DNA of 64,000 nt from assembly GCF_000813825.1 (NCBI RefSeq), contig NZ_JWTA01000005.1, positions 372,001-436,000 of the forward strand, read 5' to 3'. This DNA comes from Chryseobacterium taiwanense. GTDB lineage: Bacteria; Bacteroidota; Bacteroidia; Flavobacteriales; Weeksellaceae. The notes beneath the pieces are model-generated. The model was given only the letters and a program-made list of their open reading frames with translations. It searched no databases and was not told the origin of the DNA. Within the stretch, counting starts at the first letter, position 1, and each line of letters begins with the position of its first letter. Both the position numbers and the translations under genes were made by a program. Positions 44,973 through 54,381 of this stretch are shown in pieces.

Positions 44973-46745
44973 TTACCATCCCAAATAATATTCTGGACTT
45001 AGCCACTCTGGGCGATTTAATCCAAAATGTTCCTGTAACATTTTTTCTGCTTCACAGAAGGCACCTTCTACCCAGCCTTGTTGATCGGAATAGGCTTCAC
45101 CACAAATGTGAATGTTTTGATCATGATTAGGTTTTCGCATATAGGGCATTACTTCATCTACTGAAAATCCTGCTTTCCATGCATGGTAACCAGCTCCAAA
45201 CGGATCATCTGTCCAGTCTTTGAAATAGGTAACATACGGATCAGGGATATTGACGATAGAGCCGTGTAATTCTCGTAATTGATTAAGAAGTTCCTGTACC
45301 ATGAATTGGGTAGCCTGAACATCATTAAGCTGATGAAGTTCTTGTAATGATGCGTTTTTTGCAGGTCGCACTTCAAACAAAACTTTATCATCAGAAAGTG
45401 CTTTCCAGAAAGTCTCCGTTTCCATATCTCCGTAACTACCCAATAACATTGAATTGTTGGTTTCTGAATCAGTACCAAAATAGTAGCATTGTCGCATTGG
45501 TAAATCGGTAATAGAATGTCCGGAATCAATATCCAGTTCTTTTTCTCTCCACCATGGGTACTCAAAACCCATCAGGATTTTAAAAGCGGGTTCCATAATA
45601 ATGGATTTCATATTGGTTTGGAGATGAGGATTGGAATTGATATTAAAAAAGAAATTATTTTGATCTAAAAGCTCCAGAGATTTTCTTGGCATCCCCAATA
45701 CAATGCTGTTGGCATAAACTTTCCAGATAGAATTGCTTTTAAGATTTAAGAAACTTAATTCATAACGATGCGTGTCTTTTGAATTGTGATCCTCTGTAAA
45801 TGTTAAAAGTTGATTTTCAGACCAAATACAAGCTCCGTCATGCTCCATGTAAGCATTGGCTACTGCATAAGCGATACTGTCATATCCTTCTTGAATGGTT
45901 TTATAAGTCGTATCTGCTGAGAAATCACCCACCATATAAGGGAAAGCTTCGGCAGAATTCCAGTTGATGGTGTTAGAATAATAGCCTCCTGCATTGGCAA
46001 GGAATTCATAGCCTTCTTGTGATACCTGATCTTTAATTAAATTCCAGAAACCGATATCATTTACTTTACGTTGGTCATATGGCGAATTAGGGAAATTGTA
46101 GATCAGTTTTGGTTTTATATCGTCCCAATCTCGGCTAGTCAATTTAAAAGTATACTCGTAAATCGATTTTTCACTTTTTATTATTCTGTCGCCATATTTA
46201 TTTTTAACCCAAGAGTCAGCCATAAGAACGTCATAAATAATTTTATTGAAAAGCTGATCTGAACTAAAGCCTAAATCATTTTCATTAAGGTAATATCGTG
46301 TTGGCAGTTTTTCATTGTTTTGTTGGGCTACATCCCAATCATTCTGATGGAAGCGTTCTTTTCTAAGATACATCAATAACTTAGAAGGATCTCCCATTGG
46401 AAAAGGAATGGGGGTCATTTTATCTTTTAAAACCGGAGTTCTTTTGCTCAGATCTTTTTCTGTGAGAGGATAACCTTCTATTAAGGTTGTTACAATCTCC
46501 TGAGAGGTAAGATAACGCATTCCTCCAAGCTCGCCCCAGAAATTCATTCCGGGCATGATCACAGATTCTAATCTTCCGCCCAGCTTATTGTTCATGTCAA
46601 AGATCTGAACATCGCTTGCTTTGTATTTATTTTCTGTAGTTAAACGGTAGGCAGTGTATAATCCGGAAGTTCCGGCGCCAATGATAGCAACTTCAATTTT
46701 TAAATCAGGGGATTTTCCTGAATTTAAAGGGGTGTTTTTGTTCAT
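44973..46745 (-). CDS. flavin monoamine/L-amino-acid oxidase family protein
   Basis: A 590-residue FAD enzyme of the amine-oxidase superfamily. The N-terminal dinucleotide loop is VAIIGAGTSGLYTAYRL, followed by KLGGRLES and a FWGELGGMRY segment that matches the flavin-contacting GG motif. The C terminus has the second FAD motif HICGEAYSDQQGWVEGAFCEAEKML. Substrates of relatives include L-amino acids such as Trp, Phe or Lys; the substrate here is not determinable. No signal peptide is seen. It is 16 bases downstream of a second flavin oxidase. Confidence 0.85.
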   Translation of the reverse strand: MNKNTPLNSGKSPDLKIEVAIIGAGTSGLYTAYRLTTENKYKASDVQIFDMNNKLGGRLESVIMPGMNFWGELGGMRYLTSQEIVTTLIEGYPLTEKDLSKRTPVLKDKMTPIPFPMGDPSKLLMYLRKERFHQNDWDVAQQNNEKLPTRYYLNENDLGFSSDQLFNKIIYDVLMADSWVKNKYGDRIIKSEKSIYEYTFKLTSRDWDDIKPKLIYNFPNSPYDQRKVNDIGFWNLIKDQVSQEGYEFLANAGGYYSNTINWNSAEAFPYMVGDFSADTTYKTIQEGYDSIAYAVANAYMEHDGACIWSENQLLTFTEDHNSKDTHRYELSFLNLKSNSIWKVYANSIVLGMPRKSLELLDQNNFFFNINSNPHLQTNMKSIIMEPAFKILMGFEYPWWREKELDIDSGHSITDLPMRQCYYFGTDSETNNSMLLGSYGDMETETFWKALSDDKVLFEVRPAKNASLQELHQLNDVQATQFMVQELLNQLRELHGSIVNIPDPYVTYFKDWTDDPFGAGYHAWKAGFSVDEVMPYMRKPNHDQNIHICGEAYSDQQGWVEGAFCEAEKMLQEHFGLNRPEWLSPEYYLGW

Positions 46746-46761
46746 AGTAAAAGTATAATGA

Positions 46762-47949
46762 TTAAAGGAGTTTAAAGTAAGTTTGACCTAATTGAAACGG
46801 ACTGATATCAAAATCTGTTTTTCCGTCTAATGCTAAATCAGCCATTATTTTACCAAGAAAAGGAGTGAATTTTGCTGCCCATCCGGTAGCATACACCACA
46901 ATGTTTTTATGATTGGGAACATATCTTGGAGCAAAATCAATCAGAAGTTCTTTGTTAGGAATCGTGCTTAGAGAAATTAGACATGTTGAAGTGTATTCAG
47001 GTTCTGTAGCAAGTCCATTCATGTATTTCTGCACCCATTCTGAAGTATAGCGGAGTTCTTCGCTATTGGGAATTAATGTTCTTTCTTTGGGATCATCCAG
47101 AGGTTTTATTACAAAATCCGGAGCTACTCTGATATAGTCTGGGTTGTCCCAGTCTACTGAAGGAAATCCGTAAAACTGATTACCATTTTCTCCTTCAGGA
47201 TTTTGAAAAACAAACCATGTAGGATATTGTATGTTGGGATCTGTTTTTTTGAAATAGGCTGAAGACATATTCCAGTACGTCGCTTCTATCTTGAAATTAA
47301 GTAAATTAATGACACTGTTGATATATGGTCCCGGTATAATGGCCAGCTTTTTTGTTTTATAGATACCATGTGGAGTAGTCAGTACAAAACCGTTTTCTAT
47401 AGGCTCTATATTGAGTACGGGAGAATCATCCTGAAGTTGTACTGTTTCTTCTTCCTGACATAATTTGAAGAGGGTTTCAATAGTCGCTTTAAAATTAATA
47501 CTTGCACCATCTGGCTGAAATAATCCAATATATTTTTCAGGAAGGTTTTTAAAATGATACTGCTCTTCAATTTCTTGAGCGGAAAGAGTAGTATAAGGTA
47601 CATTGAGTGCCTTTAATGCCGTTTCAGCTTCTGCAATATTTCCTTCTGTGGATTGTACGTTGGGATCTCCAAACCAGAGGGTTCCCACTTTATCAAGTAA
47701 GGGAGTTTCCGTTTTTGTTTGTAGCTCATCCCAATAAGGTTGAGCATTCAAAGCCATTTGCACCATGTACTCATCCGGATACGGAATTCTGAACTGTCTG
47801 GAAACACCTGCAGAACTTCCCAGTTGATTCATAAAATTAAACTGTTCCAGTACCAGAGTTTTGGTCTTTCTTTTGCCAAGTTCATAAGCCGTGGCTAAAC
47901 CAATGGCGCCACCGCCAATAACGATGACATCAAAATAGTCTTGATTCAT
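46762..47949 (-). CDS. sarcosine/N-methyltryptophan oxidase-like FAD enzyme
   Basis: A 395-residue DAO-superfamily oxidase of the MSOX/SolA type, which oxidises secondary amines or amino acids. The FAD loop is VIVIGGGAIGLATAYELG (8-25), followed by LGSSAGVSRQFRI, the usual SolA-type phosphate/flavin motif. The C-terminal TCLISLSTIPNKELLIDFAP aligns with the region holding the covalent flavin cysteine of MSOX, and that Cys is kept. It precedes the amine oxidase in an operon. Substrate unknown. Confidence 0.85.
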   Translation of the reverse strand: MNQDYFDVIVIGGGAIGLATAYELGKRKTKTLVLEQFNFMNQLGSSAGVSRQFRIPYPDEYMVQMALNAQPYWDELQTKTETPLLDKVGTLWFGDPNVQSTEGNIAEAETALKALNVPYTTLSAQEIEEQYHFKNLPEKYIGLFQPDGASINFKATIETLFKLCQEEETVQLQDDSPVLNIEPIENGFVLTTPHGIYKTKKLAIIPGPYINSVINLLNFKIEATYWNMSSAYFKKTDPNIQYPTWFVFQNPEGENGNQFYGFPSVDWDNPDYIRVAPDFVIKPLDDPKERTLIPNSEELRYTSEWVQKYMNGLATEPEYTSTCLISLSTIPNKELLIDFAPRYVPNHKNIVVYATGWAAKFTPFLGKIMADLALDGKTDFDISPFQLGQTYFKLL

Positions 47950-48274
47950 AATATAACAGAGTTTTCGGGTTTAGTTTTTATAATGATTGATTCTATGATA
48001 AGGCCTCTCAGTTATTTTAAAGGCTTCAGAAACATATTCAATTTAAATCTTAATCATTTCACTAAAGTAGGATTTTTTTCTGAAAACAAAATTTATTTTT
48101 ACGAAATTGTTATTTTTTTCTTTTGTTTTAGCGATGAATGCGTAGTGTTTTTAAGTGTTTTTGAAGAAATTTACTACCTATAATTTGAAAATAGCACAAT
48201 GTTTTTAGAAGTGATTTGTATCAAAGCTTGGATCTATTAGTTATTTCCTATCGCTATAGGAAGGACTATTAAAC
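47950..48274. other. gene-free stretch upstream of the flavin oxidase operon
   Basis: About 325 bases upstream of the operon's first gene hold no supported gene; ORFs on either strand are short and without recognisable features. A TAAATTTTG-like sequence near 48088 on the minus strand could be a promoter with a one-base-longer spacer. The far end is a terminator of the outer-membrane receptor gene. Confidence 0.5.
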
Positions 48275-48312
48275 AAACAAGGCTAAAAAGATCAGTCTTT
48301 TTAGCCTTGTTT
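48275..48312. terminator. terminator of the outer-membrane receptor gene
   Basis: A 17-bp perfect stem (48275-48291 with 48296-48312, arm AAACAAGGCTAAAAAGA) with a TCAG loop. Confidence 0.85.
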
Positions 48313-48331
48313 TATCATGAGATTCTATTGT

Positions 48332-50422
48332 TTAGAATGTTGCTGCGGGAGCCGTATCATTATTCAGTTTTCGATTGACTTCATTCTTTTTACCTTTAGC
48401 AAAATCATAGCCTATACCTATAATAATCATATTTCTGTTGTTGTAAATACTGGTAGTCCCTTTATAGTTGACCAGGCTTTCATCAAGAGTCTTTGTTTTA
48501 TACCTCGAAGGCATTCCCAACCAATACATTCCGGTAGTGAAAGTCCAGTCTTTTACTTTATAATTGGCAAAAATGTGGTTCTGATTTTCGTTGGTATTTA
48601 AAAAAGCGCCACTTAACGTATACACAGGAATATTAAACATATAACTCAAACTAAAGTTTTTATATTCCGAAGAAACGGTGAAGTTATTTCCGAAATAATT
48701 GTTCTTAAGCAATGCCCCGGAATTGGTTTTTACACGTTGCATCGTTGGATAGATATTGGCTTTAATCACTAATAACCTGCTTCCAAAAGGCTTTACAGAA
48801 CCCACTAATTGAATTCCTGTACGGGAACTGAATTGTGCATTTTCATAGGTCAATGCATATTGGGTATTGTTATTATACAGAACGTACATACTGTTAATGG
48901 CGTTATCTGTATAGTTGTAGAAAATATTTCCGTTAAAATCAAAATACTTGTTATTGTAGGAATAATTCAGATTGTTATTCCATGATTTCTGTATTTTAAG
49001 ATATGGATTTCCCGTAGATACGATATTAGGAACCACCTGATTAATATTGGGGCTTAAAGACGAACTTTCTGGACTGTAAGGGGTATAACTGCTGGTTAAT
49101 CTTAAGCTTTGATTCTTTTTTAATTCGTAGCCTAAAATTAATTTAGGAGTGATTACCCAGTCATCCTCTGTAGTAGCGGCAGTTTTATTGTGAATATTGG
49201 TTACTCCTAATCCCAACCGATACATTAGTTTTTTGCTTTTCCCAGCAAATTCAGAATATATATATTGAGTTAAGTAATTAACAGAATAATCAAAGTTTCC
49301 GGCTAAGTTTTCTAACGTATTATCAACGTTGTTGTTAGAGATTCTATATCCTGAACTTAATTTTCCTGCTTTAAAATCATGAGTGTAGGCAACTTCTCCA
49401 ACGATACTGTTTTGTTTAGCCTTCAGATTCATATCATTGTCAAAAATAGGAGTTCCTGAGCTGATGATCCATTCCTTATCAATTTCGAAACTTTCACTGG
49501 TATACGCTGTTCCTACAACATTCAAACTGATTTCATCCTTTTTACTCAGCTTTTTCGAAAAATAAAGATCGAGTTTTGGCGGATTATAACTTTCACCGCT
49601 GTATTGCGATGTTCCGTGAAGTTCTGAAGTATTATCTTTTGAAAAAATACTGGTTCCATTTCCTTTTGAAAAATAATTGAAGATATTCATCGAGAATTTC
49701 GCTTGAAAGACATAATTATCCATTAATGAATTCGTATATCTCAAAGCAATATCCTGATACGTATATCCGAAATGATCCGTCTTGTTTTCATTGGTATTAT
49801 AATGAGAATTTTGCAACACATAATCGTAGACTTTGTTGGCATTTCGGTTATCATAATCTCTGAAATTAATTGAATATTCCAATCCGAAATTGTTTCGTCC
49901 GTTGGTATAATTAGCGTAAGCTTGCCCATTTACGAAACCGGTTGTTAATGCCGTACTAGCTGAAGCTCCTGCAGCAAAGCCTACTTCAGGATTTCTGGTA
50001 ATGATATTCACGACCGTATCTGCTCTGGTTGCCCATCGGGTAGGAGGATTGTCATAATATTCAACTCTTACCACGTTTTCCGGTCGAATCCCTCTTGCCT
50101 GTAATTCTGTTGATTCAACTCCATTGATTAAAAGCAAAAATTTTCCACCTTTGATACTGGAAATACTGCTGGAAATAGGGTCAAATTGAAGCTCCGGTAA
50201 GGTTTGCAGTAAATCATTGGCATATCTTGCTTTTTTTAAAGCCTCTTCATCAAAACTATATACTGCTTTGTCTACAAACTGTTTCTTGCGTTGAGATTTG
50301 ATAAGAACTTCTTGAATTTCTTTAGTGTTTTGAACGGAATCCTGAACGGTTGAAGCATTGTTGTCTTGTGCAAAAGTTAAACCGCATAGCAGTAATAATG
50401 CAAAAGTTATTTGTTTTTTCAT
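48332..50422 (-). CDS. TonB-dependent receptor-like outer-membrane protein
   Basis: A 696-residue outer-membrane barrel with a signal peptide ending GLTFAQ, a TonB-box-like KEIQEVLIKSQRKKQ, a plug domain (VYSFDEEALKKARYANDLLQ; GKFLLLINGVE; VRVEYYDNPPTRW) and a long barrel (outer membrane beta-barrel family). It lacks the N-terminal carboxypeptidase-regulatory domain typical of SusC and siderophore receptors of this group. Ligand unknown; no SusD gene adjacent. Confidence 0.85.
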   Translation of the reverse strand: MKKQITFALLLLCGLTFAQDNNASTVQDSVQNTKEIQEVLIKSQRKKQFVDKAVYSFDEEALKKARYANDLLQTLPELQFDPISSSISSIKGGKFLLLINGVESTELQARGIRPENVVRVEYYDNPPTRWATRADTVVNIITRNPEVGFAAGASASTALTTGFVNGQAYANYTNGRNNFGLEYSINFRDYDNRNANKVYDYVLQNSHYNTNENKTDHFGYTYQDIALRYTNSLMDNYVFQAKFSMNIFNYFSKGNGTSIFSKDNTSELHGTSQYSGESYNPPKLDLYFSKKLSKKDEISLNVVGTAYTSESFEIDKEWIISSGTPIFDNDMNLKAKQNSIVGEVAYTHDFKAGKLSSGYRISNNNVDNTLENLAGNFDYSVNYLTQYIYSEFAGKSKKLMYRLGLGVTNIHNKTAATTEDDWVITPKLILGYELKKNQSLRLTSSYTPYSPESSSLSPNINQVVPNIVSTGNPYLKIQKSWNNNLNYSYNNKYFDFNGNIFYNYTDNAINSMYVLYNNNTQYALTYENAQFSSRTGIQLVGSVKPFGSRLLVIKANIYPTMQRVKTNSGALLKNNYFGNNFTVSSEYKNFSLSYMFNIPVYTLSGAFLNTNENQNHIFANYKVKDWTFTTGMYWLGMPSRYKTKTLDESLVNYKGTTSIYNNRNMIIIGIGYDFAKGKKNEVNRKLNNDTAPAATF

Positions 50423-50444
50423 TTCTTTTTCGGAAAATTATGCG

Positions 50445-50452
50445 CAAATATA
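50445..50452 (-). promoter_or_regulatory. -7 promoter box of the outer-membrane receptor gene
   Basis: Minus-strand TATATTTG, 22 bases before the ATG. Confidence 0.6.
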
Positions 50453-50546
50453 GGCTACATAAGTGTTTTATCAAAAGAAATATCACCAATATTGGAATAA
50501 ATAAGTGAGGTTGAAAATAGAAAAATGAAAAGTCAGTTACATAGCA

Positions 50547-50585
50547 AAGGCTAAAATTACTGCAGTAAATCAGTTTTTTAGCCTT
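50547..50585. terminator. hairpin downstream of the VOC gene
   Basis: AAGGCTAAAA (50547-50556) pairs with TTTTAGCCTT (50576-50585), with TTACTGCAGTAA inside. The minus-strand T tail is weak, so its terminator role for the VOC gene is probable only. Confidence 0.5.
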
Positions 50586-50609
50586 GTTTTATTATCAGGA
50601 AACTATGAT

Positions 50610-50993
50610 TTAATCATGTTCCGTAGGTTCCCATAATTCTATTTTATTACCTTCCATATCTAAAATATGAATGAACTTTCCATAATCGTAGGTTTGGATT
50701 TCATCAAGAATGGTTACATTTTCTTTTTTTAATTCTTCCATTAATGCCTCAAGATTTTCTACTCTGTAGTTGATCATAAATTCTTTGGTAGCCGGTTCAA
50801 AATATTTGGTGTCTTCGGAAAACGGAGCCCATTGTGTAGTCCCTTTTTTAGAAGGATCCTCTTCTTCACGCCATTCAAAACTTGTTCCGTAGGGACTAGT
50901 GTTGAAGCCTAAGTGGGTTTTGTACCATTCGTTCATGGCATTAGGATCTTTACATTTAAAGAAAATTCCGCCTATTCCTGTTACTTTTTTCAT
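50610..50993 (-). CDS. VOC-superfamily (glyoxalase-like) protein
   Basis: A 127-residue vicinal-oxygen-chelate protein with two beta-alpha-beta-beta-beta modules: GIGGIFFKCKDPNAMNEWYKTHLGF and the C-terminal FIHILDMEGNKIELWEP. The last Glu (EPTEHD region) and the early acidic or Cys residues may bind a metal, but ligand positions cannot be fixed by eye. Function (glyoxalase, dioxygenase or antibiotic binding) is undetermined. It is downstream of the aspartyl-motif protein. Confidence 0.85.
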   Translation of the reverse strand: MKKVTGIGGIFFKCKDPNAMNEWYKTHLGFNTSPYGTSFEWREEEDPSKKGTTQWAPFSEDTKYFEPATKEFMINYRVENLEALMEELKKENVTILDEIQTYDYGKFIHILDMEGNKIELWEPTEHD

Positions 50994-51046
50994 TACTGTA
51001 AGGTTATAATTTACCCTTGAAAGATAGAAAAAACTATCGGATAAAC

Positions 51047-51958
51047 TTATTCTATGGCTATTTTTTCATTTTTACCATCCAGATATAAAATATTATTCAG
51101 GAAAATTCTGTTTCCGAGCATTCCTGTCATTCCAGAAAACTTCATAAGCGCATATTGTGTCTGTGAAAACCCCTCTACATAAGTAACCTGATGGAGTGGG
51201 ATTTTCTTGTTTTGAAATTGAATAGTTTGATTGCAGGTTGCTGTAAATGAGGTAAGAATTTTTTGCCATGATTGGGCTCTTTCAACACTGACGTTGGAGT
51301 TTGAAGATTTTAAACTTTTCCAGGTTTCTTTATTGGTCAGCAATTCATACGCACTCGTTCCGGAATCGAACAGAAACTGCTCTTCTCGTCCTCTCAATAT
51401 TCCTTTTAGAATAATTTTTCTCTTTTTAAACGTAAAATCCATCAGTTGATTATTATATTGAGAAGGTATTTTTGAAAGATTAAAAACCAGATAGTTTTCT
51501 TTAAAGTTGATCAGGGTTTTATTGTTTTCCAGAATGTCTGCGCCTAAAGTTCCGATAATTTTGAGTGAATCTTGACGATGTTCTTTTCCTTGATGAAGCA
51601 GGATAAATTTTTCTGAAGATATTTCTGTTTTTCCTAAAGTAAATAATGCTTTTGCTCGATCCTGAAACACGCTTATTCCTCGAATATTTTTTATCGAGTT
51701 CGAATAAAAGACGGTTGAAGGAGAACCCGTATCAAACTGTAAATAATAAATTGTAGAATCTGCCGGAAAATGAATAGGAACAAGTAATACATTTTTATCA
51801 TTTCCTAACCATGTAATCGGAATGTTTCCGCTTTCGTTTTTTACGGTTAAATAATTCTTTTCAGGGGTAAATTTTTGATTAAAATAAATATATCCGCCTA
51901 TAGAAATCAGAATTAAAACGACTATAAAAGTCAATACAATTTTCTTGAAAATCTTCAT
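51047..51958 (-). CDS. membrane-anchored protein with two aspartyl-protease motifs
   Basis: A 303-residue protein with one N-terminal helix (about 6-24) and a non-cytoplasmic domain. It carries two aspartyl-type signatures: FDTGS (Asp76) and FDSGT (Asp198), each followed by hydrophobic strands. Two D-T/S-G motifs about 120 residues apart are the layout of a bilobed pepsin-like or duplicated retropepsin fold. Whether it cleaves peptides is unknown. The ATG at 51958 gives a normal anchor; a longer frame starts at 52003. It is downstream of a membrane HTH gene. Confidence 0.65.
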   Translation of the reverse strand: MKIFKKIVLTFIVVLILISIGGYIYFNQKFTPEKNYLTVKNESGNIPITWLGNDKNVLLVPIHFPADSTIYYLQFDTGSPSTVFYSNSIKNIRGISVFQDRAKALFTLGKTEISSEKFILLHQGKEHRQDSLKIIGTLGADILENNKTLINFKENYLVFNLSKIPSQYNNQLMDFTFKKRKIILKGILRGREEQFLFDSGTSAYELLTNKETWKSLKSSNSNVSVERAQSWQKILTSFTATCNQTIQFQNKKIPLHQVTYVEGFSQTQYALMKFSGMTGMLGNRIFLNNILYLDGKNEKIAIE

Positions 51959-52044
51959 TGTTATTTTTTTGCAAGATTCGTGGTTTTCCATCATAATTCT
52001 CACAAAAACAAGACGACAATTTTACGACAATTACGATTGTTTAA

Positions 52045-52587
52045 TTATAAGAAATTGGTTTTCAGTTTTATGTGTAAATTGTTGTTTTGGTTCAGACTGA
52101 TGCCATTTCTAATGATAATGAAGAGTTTTATCCCAAGTAAGAGGATTAAAGGAATAAGAAAAAGCGGAAACCGGACTCCTGAAAAATGCTGAATAAACGG
52201 ACTTACAATCATAAAAAGAGAAAGAACAGCAGCCAACAAAATCTGTATGCTGATAATGTCTTTTCCTATTTCTTTTGTGACAACATCTTGTGTTTTGTAG
52301 GTTAAGATTAAAGGAAAAATCACACCTCCAAATGGAATAATAAGACCACATAAAGCAGACAGATTTATAAGTTTAGCTCTGTTATTTTCTTTCTTTTCTT
52401 CGGTAGGAAGCACAACTTTTTCGGGGTCTGTTTGTAATGCCTGTGCAATTGCTTTTAACGTAAAACCTTTTGGAATACTTCCAGCCTCAATTCTCTGGAT
52501 CGTTCTTAATGAAAGTCCTGATTTTTCGGCAAGTTCAGCTTGAGTCATATGCTGTTTTTCTCTCAAAATTTTAGCCTGATTGCTCAT
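52045..52587 (-). CDS. membrane-bound XRE-family HTH protein
   Basis: A 180-residue protein: an N-terminal HTH_3 domain (AKILREKQHMTQAELAEKSGLSLRTIQRIEAG, about 5-37) followed by a linker and three or four hydrophobic helices (ALCGLIIPFGGVIFPLILTY; ISIQILLAAVLSLFMIVSPF; FPLFLIPLILLLGIKLFII). Such HTH-membrane fusions are frequent in Bacteroidota and may sense envelope state. It is 86 bases upstream of the aspartyl-motif gene, possibly co-transcribed. Confidence 0.85.
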   Translation of the reverse strand: MSNQAKILREKQHMTQAELAEKSGLSLRTIQRIEAGSIPKGFTLKAIAQALQTDPEKVVLPTEEKKENNRAKLINLSALCGLIIPFGGVIFPLILTYKTQDVVTKEIGKDIISIQILLAAVLSLFMIVSPFIQHFSGVRFPLFLIPLILLLGIKLFIIIRNGISLNQNNNLHIKLKTNFL

Positions 52588-52819
52588 TGTAAAGGGAATA
52601 CTAGTCGTTTAATAAATAAATTTCAACAGAGTAAACTTAACAAATAATTAAAAAGAACGCAAAAAGATTAATCTTTTAAATCAAAAATTCCGTATATTTT
52701 TAATGTGTTTAATCGACCAAATATTAAATACAAATGTCATTTTCTATTCTATAAAAACGAAATTATAGATAAGAAGAGAAGAATTGACACTTTTTACAAA
52801 TCATAAAAAAATAAATAAT

Positions 52820-54322
52820 ATGCAAATTGAAACACGATCGCTAAAGCTTGAAGATTATGATGAACTGGTAGAAGTGATGAAGCTCGCTTATCCTAAAATG
52901 TCAGAATACGTTTGGAGTAAGAAAAGCATTGCTAAGCTTACTAAAATTTTTCCGCAAGGTCAGATTTGTATTACCGTAGACGGAAAATTGGCGGCAGTTG
53001 CTCTTTCGATTGTTGTGAACTATGAAGATTTTGGGGACGATCATACCTATAGCGATATTACAGGAAATTATACGTTCAATACCCATTCTGCTACAGGAAA
53101 TGTTTTATATGGTATCGAGGTTTTTGTAGATCCTCAGTATCGTGAACTGAGACTTGGACGAAGACTATACGATGCCCGTAAAGAGCTTTGTGAACTGTTA
53201 AACCTGAAATCTATTGTATTAGGAGGAAGAATTCCGAATTATCATACCTACAGCAATGAACTTTCTGCAAGAGATTACATTCGCAAAGTAAGAGATAAAG
53301 AAATCTATGATCCGGTTCTTTCCTTTCAGTTGTCCAATAACTTTTTACCGATCAAAGTATTAAAAAAATATCTTCCCGAAGATGAGTCTTCAAAAGAGAA
53401 TGCTGTTTTGCTGCAATGGAATAATATCTATTACAGTAAAAAACCGAATACGATGCAGGATAGTATTATAAGGCTCGGTCTGGTGCAATGGCAGATGCGA
53501 CAGTTTAAGGATATTAATGCTTTTTACGAACAGGTCGAGTTTTTTGTGGATGTAATGGGAGATTATAAATCAGATTTTGTTCTTTTTCCAGAACTCTTCA
53601 ATACGCCTTTATTGGCTCCTTTCAATAATTTATCGGGAAGGGACAGTATGATTGAGCTGGCTAAAATGACGGAGGATATTAAAACTAGAATTTCGGAATT
53701 AGCCATCAGTTACAATGTGAACATTATTTCTGGAAGTATGCCGGTTTTTGAGAATAATGACCTGTATAATGTAAGTTATCTTCTGCATAGAGATGGAAGA
53801 ATAGACGAATACCGAAAAATTCATATTACGCCCAATGAAAAGAAATATTATGGAATGAAAGGAGGAAGTGAGATCAAAGTTTTTGATACCGACTGTGGCA
53901 AAATTGGTTTGGTAATCTGCTATGATGTGGAATTTCCTGAACTTCCGAGAATATTGGCTGATCAGGGAATGAAAATTCTGTTTGTGCCTTATCTTACCGA
54001 TACGCAGAATGCTTATATCAGAGTAAGACATTGTGCAGCAGCCAGAGCGATTGAAAACGAGTGTTATGTTGCTATTGCAGGTTGTGTAGGAAACCTTCCC
54101 GGGGTGAATAATATGGATATTCAGTTTGGGCAAGCCACTGTTTTCACACCTTCAGATTTTGCGTTTCCTTCCAATGCAGTGAAAGGAGAGGCAACTCCCA
54201 ATACAGAAATGACCTTAATAGTAGATGTCGATCTGAATCTTTTGAAAGATCTGCATCATAACGGTTCTGTACAGGTTCTGAAAGATAGAAGAACAGATTT
54301 ATATGATACGTATTTAAAATAA
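52820..54322 (+). CDS. GNAT acetyltransferase-carbon-nitrogen hydrolase fusion
   Basis: A 500-residue two-domain protein. The N-terminal GNAT domain (about 1-210) contains GIEVFVDPQYRELRLGRRLYDAR, the acetyl-CoA loop. The C-terminal nitrilase domain (about 225-500) has the catalytic triad Glu in FPELFNTP, Lys in YRKIHITP and Cys in LVICYDVEFPEL. The fusion is a known bacterial architecture; the joint reaction is not established. The ATG at 52820 was chosen because the GNAT domain begins there; the frame from 52784 adds 12 residues. Confidence 0.9.
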   Translation: MQIETRSLKLEDYDELVEVMKLAYPKMSEYVWSKKSIAKLTKIFPQGQICITVDGKLAAVALSIVVNYEDFGDDHTYSDITGNYTFNTHSATGNVLYGIEVFVDPQYRELRLGRRLYDARKELCELLNLKSIVLGGRIPNYHTYSNELSARDYIRKVRDKEIYDPVLSFQLSNNFLPIKVLKKYLPEDESSKENAVLLQWNNIYYSKKPNTMQDSIIRLGLVQWQMRQFKDINAFYEQVEFFVDVMGDYKSDFVLFPELFNTPLLAPFNNLSGRDSMIELAKMTEDIKTRISELAISYNVNIISGSMPVFENNDLYNVSYLLHRDGRIDEYRKIHITPNEKKYYGMKGGSEIKVFDTDCGKIGLVICYDVEFPELPRILADQGMKILFVPYLTDTQNAYIRVRHCAAARAIENECYVAIAGCVGNLPGVNNMDIQFGQATVFTPSDFAFPSNAVKGEATPNTEMTLIVDVDLNLLKDLHHNGSVQVLKDRRTDLYDTYLK

Positions 54323-54381
54323 ATAATTTGAAATTAACTTACTGAATATTTTGTTTTAATTTGCGGTTTCATTTAATGACT

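Noticed and set aside
47941..48183. 80-residue plus-strand ORF upstream of the flavin oxidase operon
   Set aside because: Low-complexity Phe/Ile composition, no promoter or ribosome context, and it overlaps the oxidase start region.
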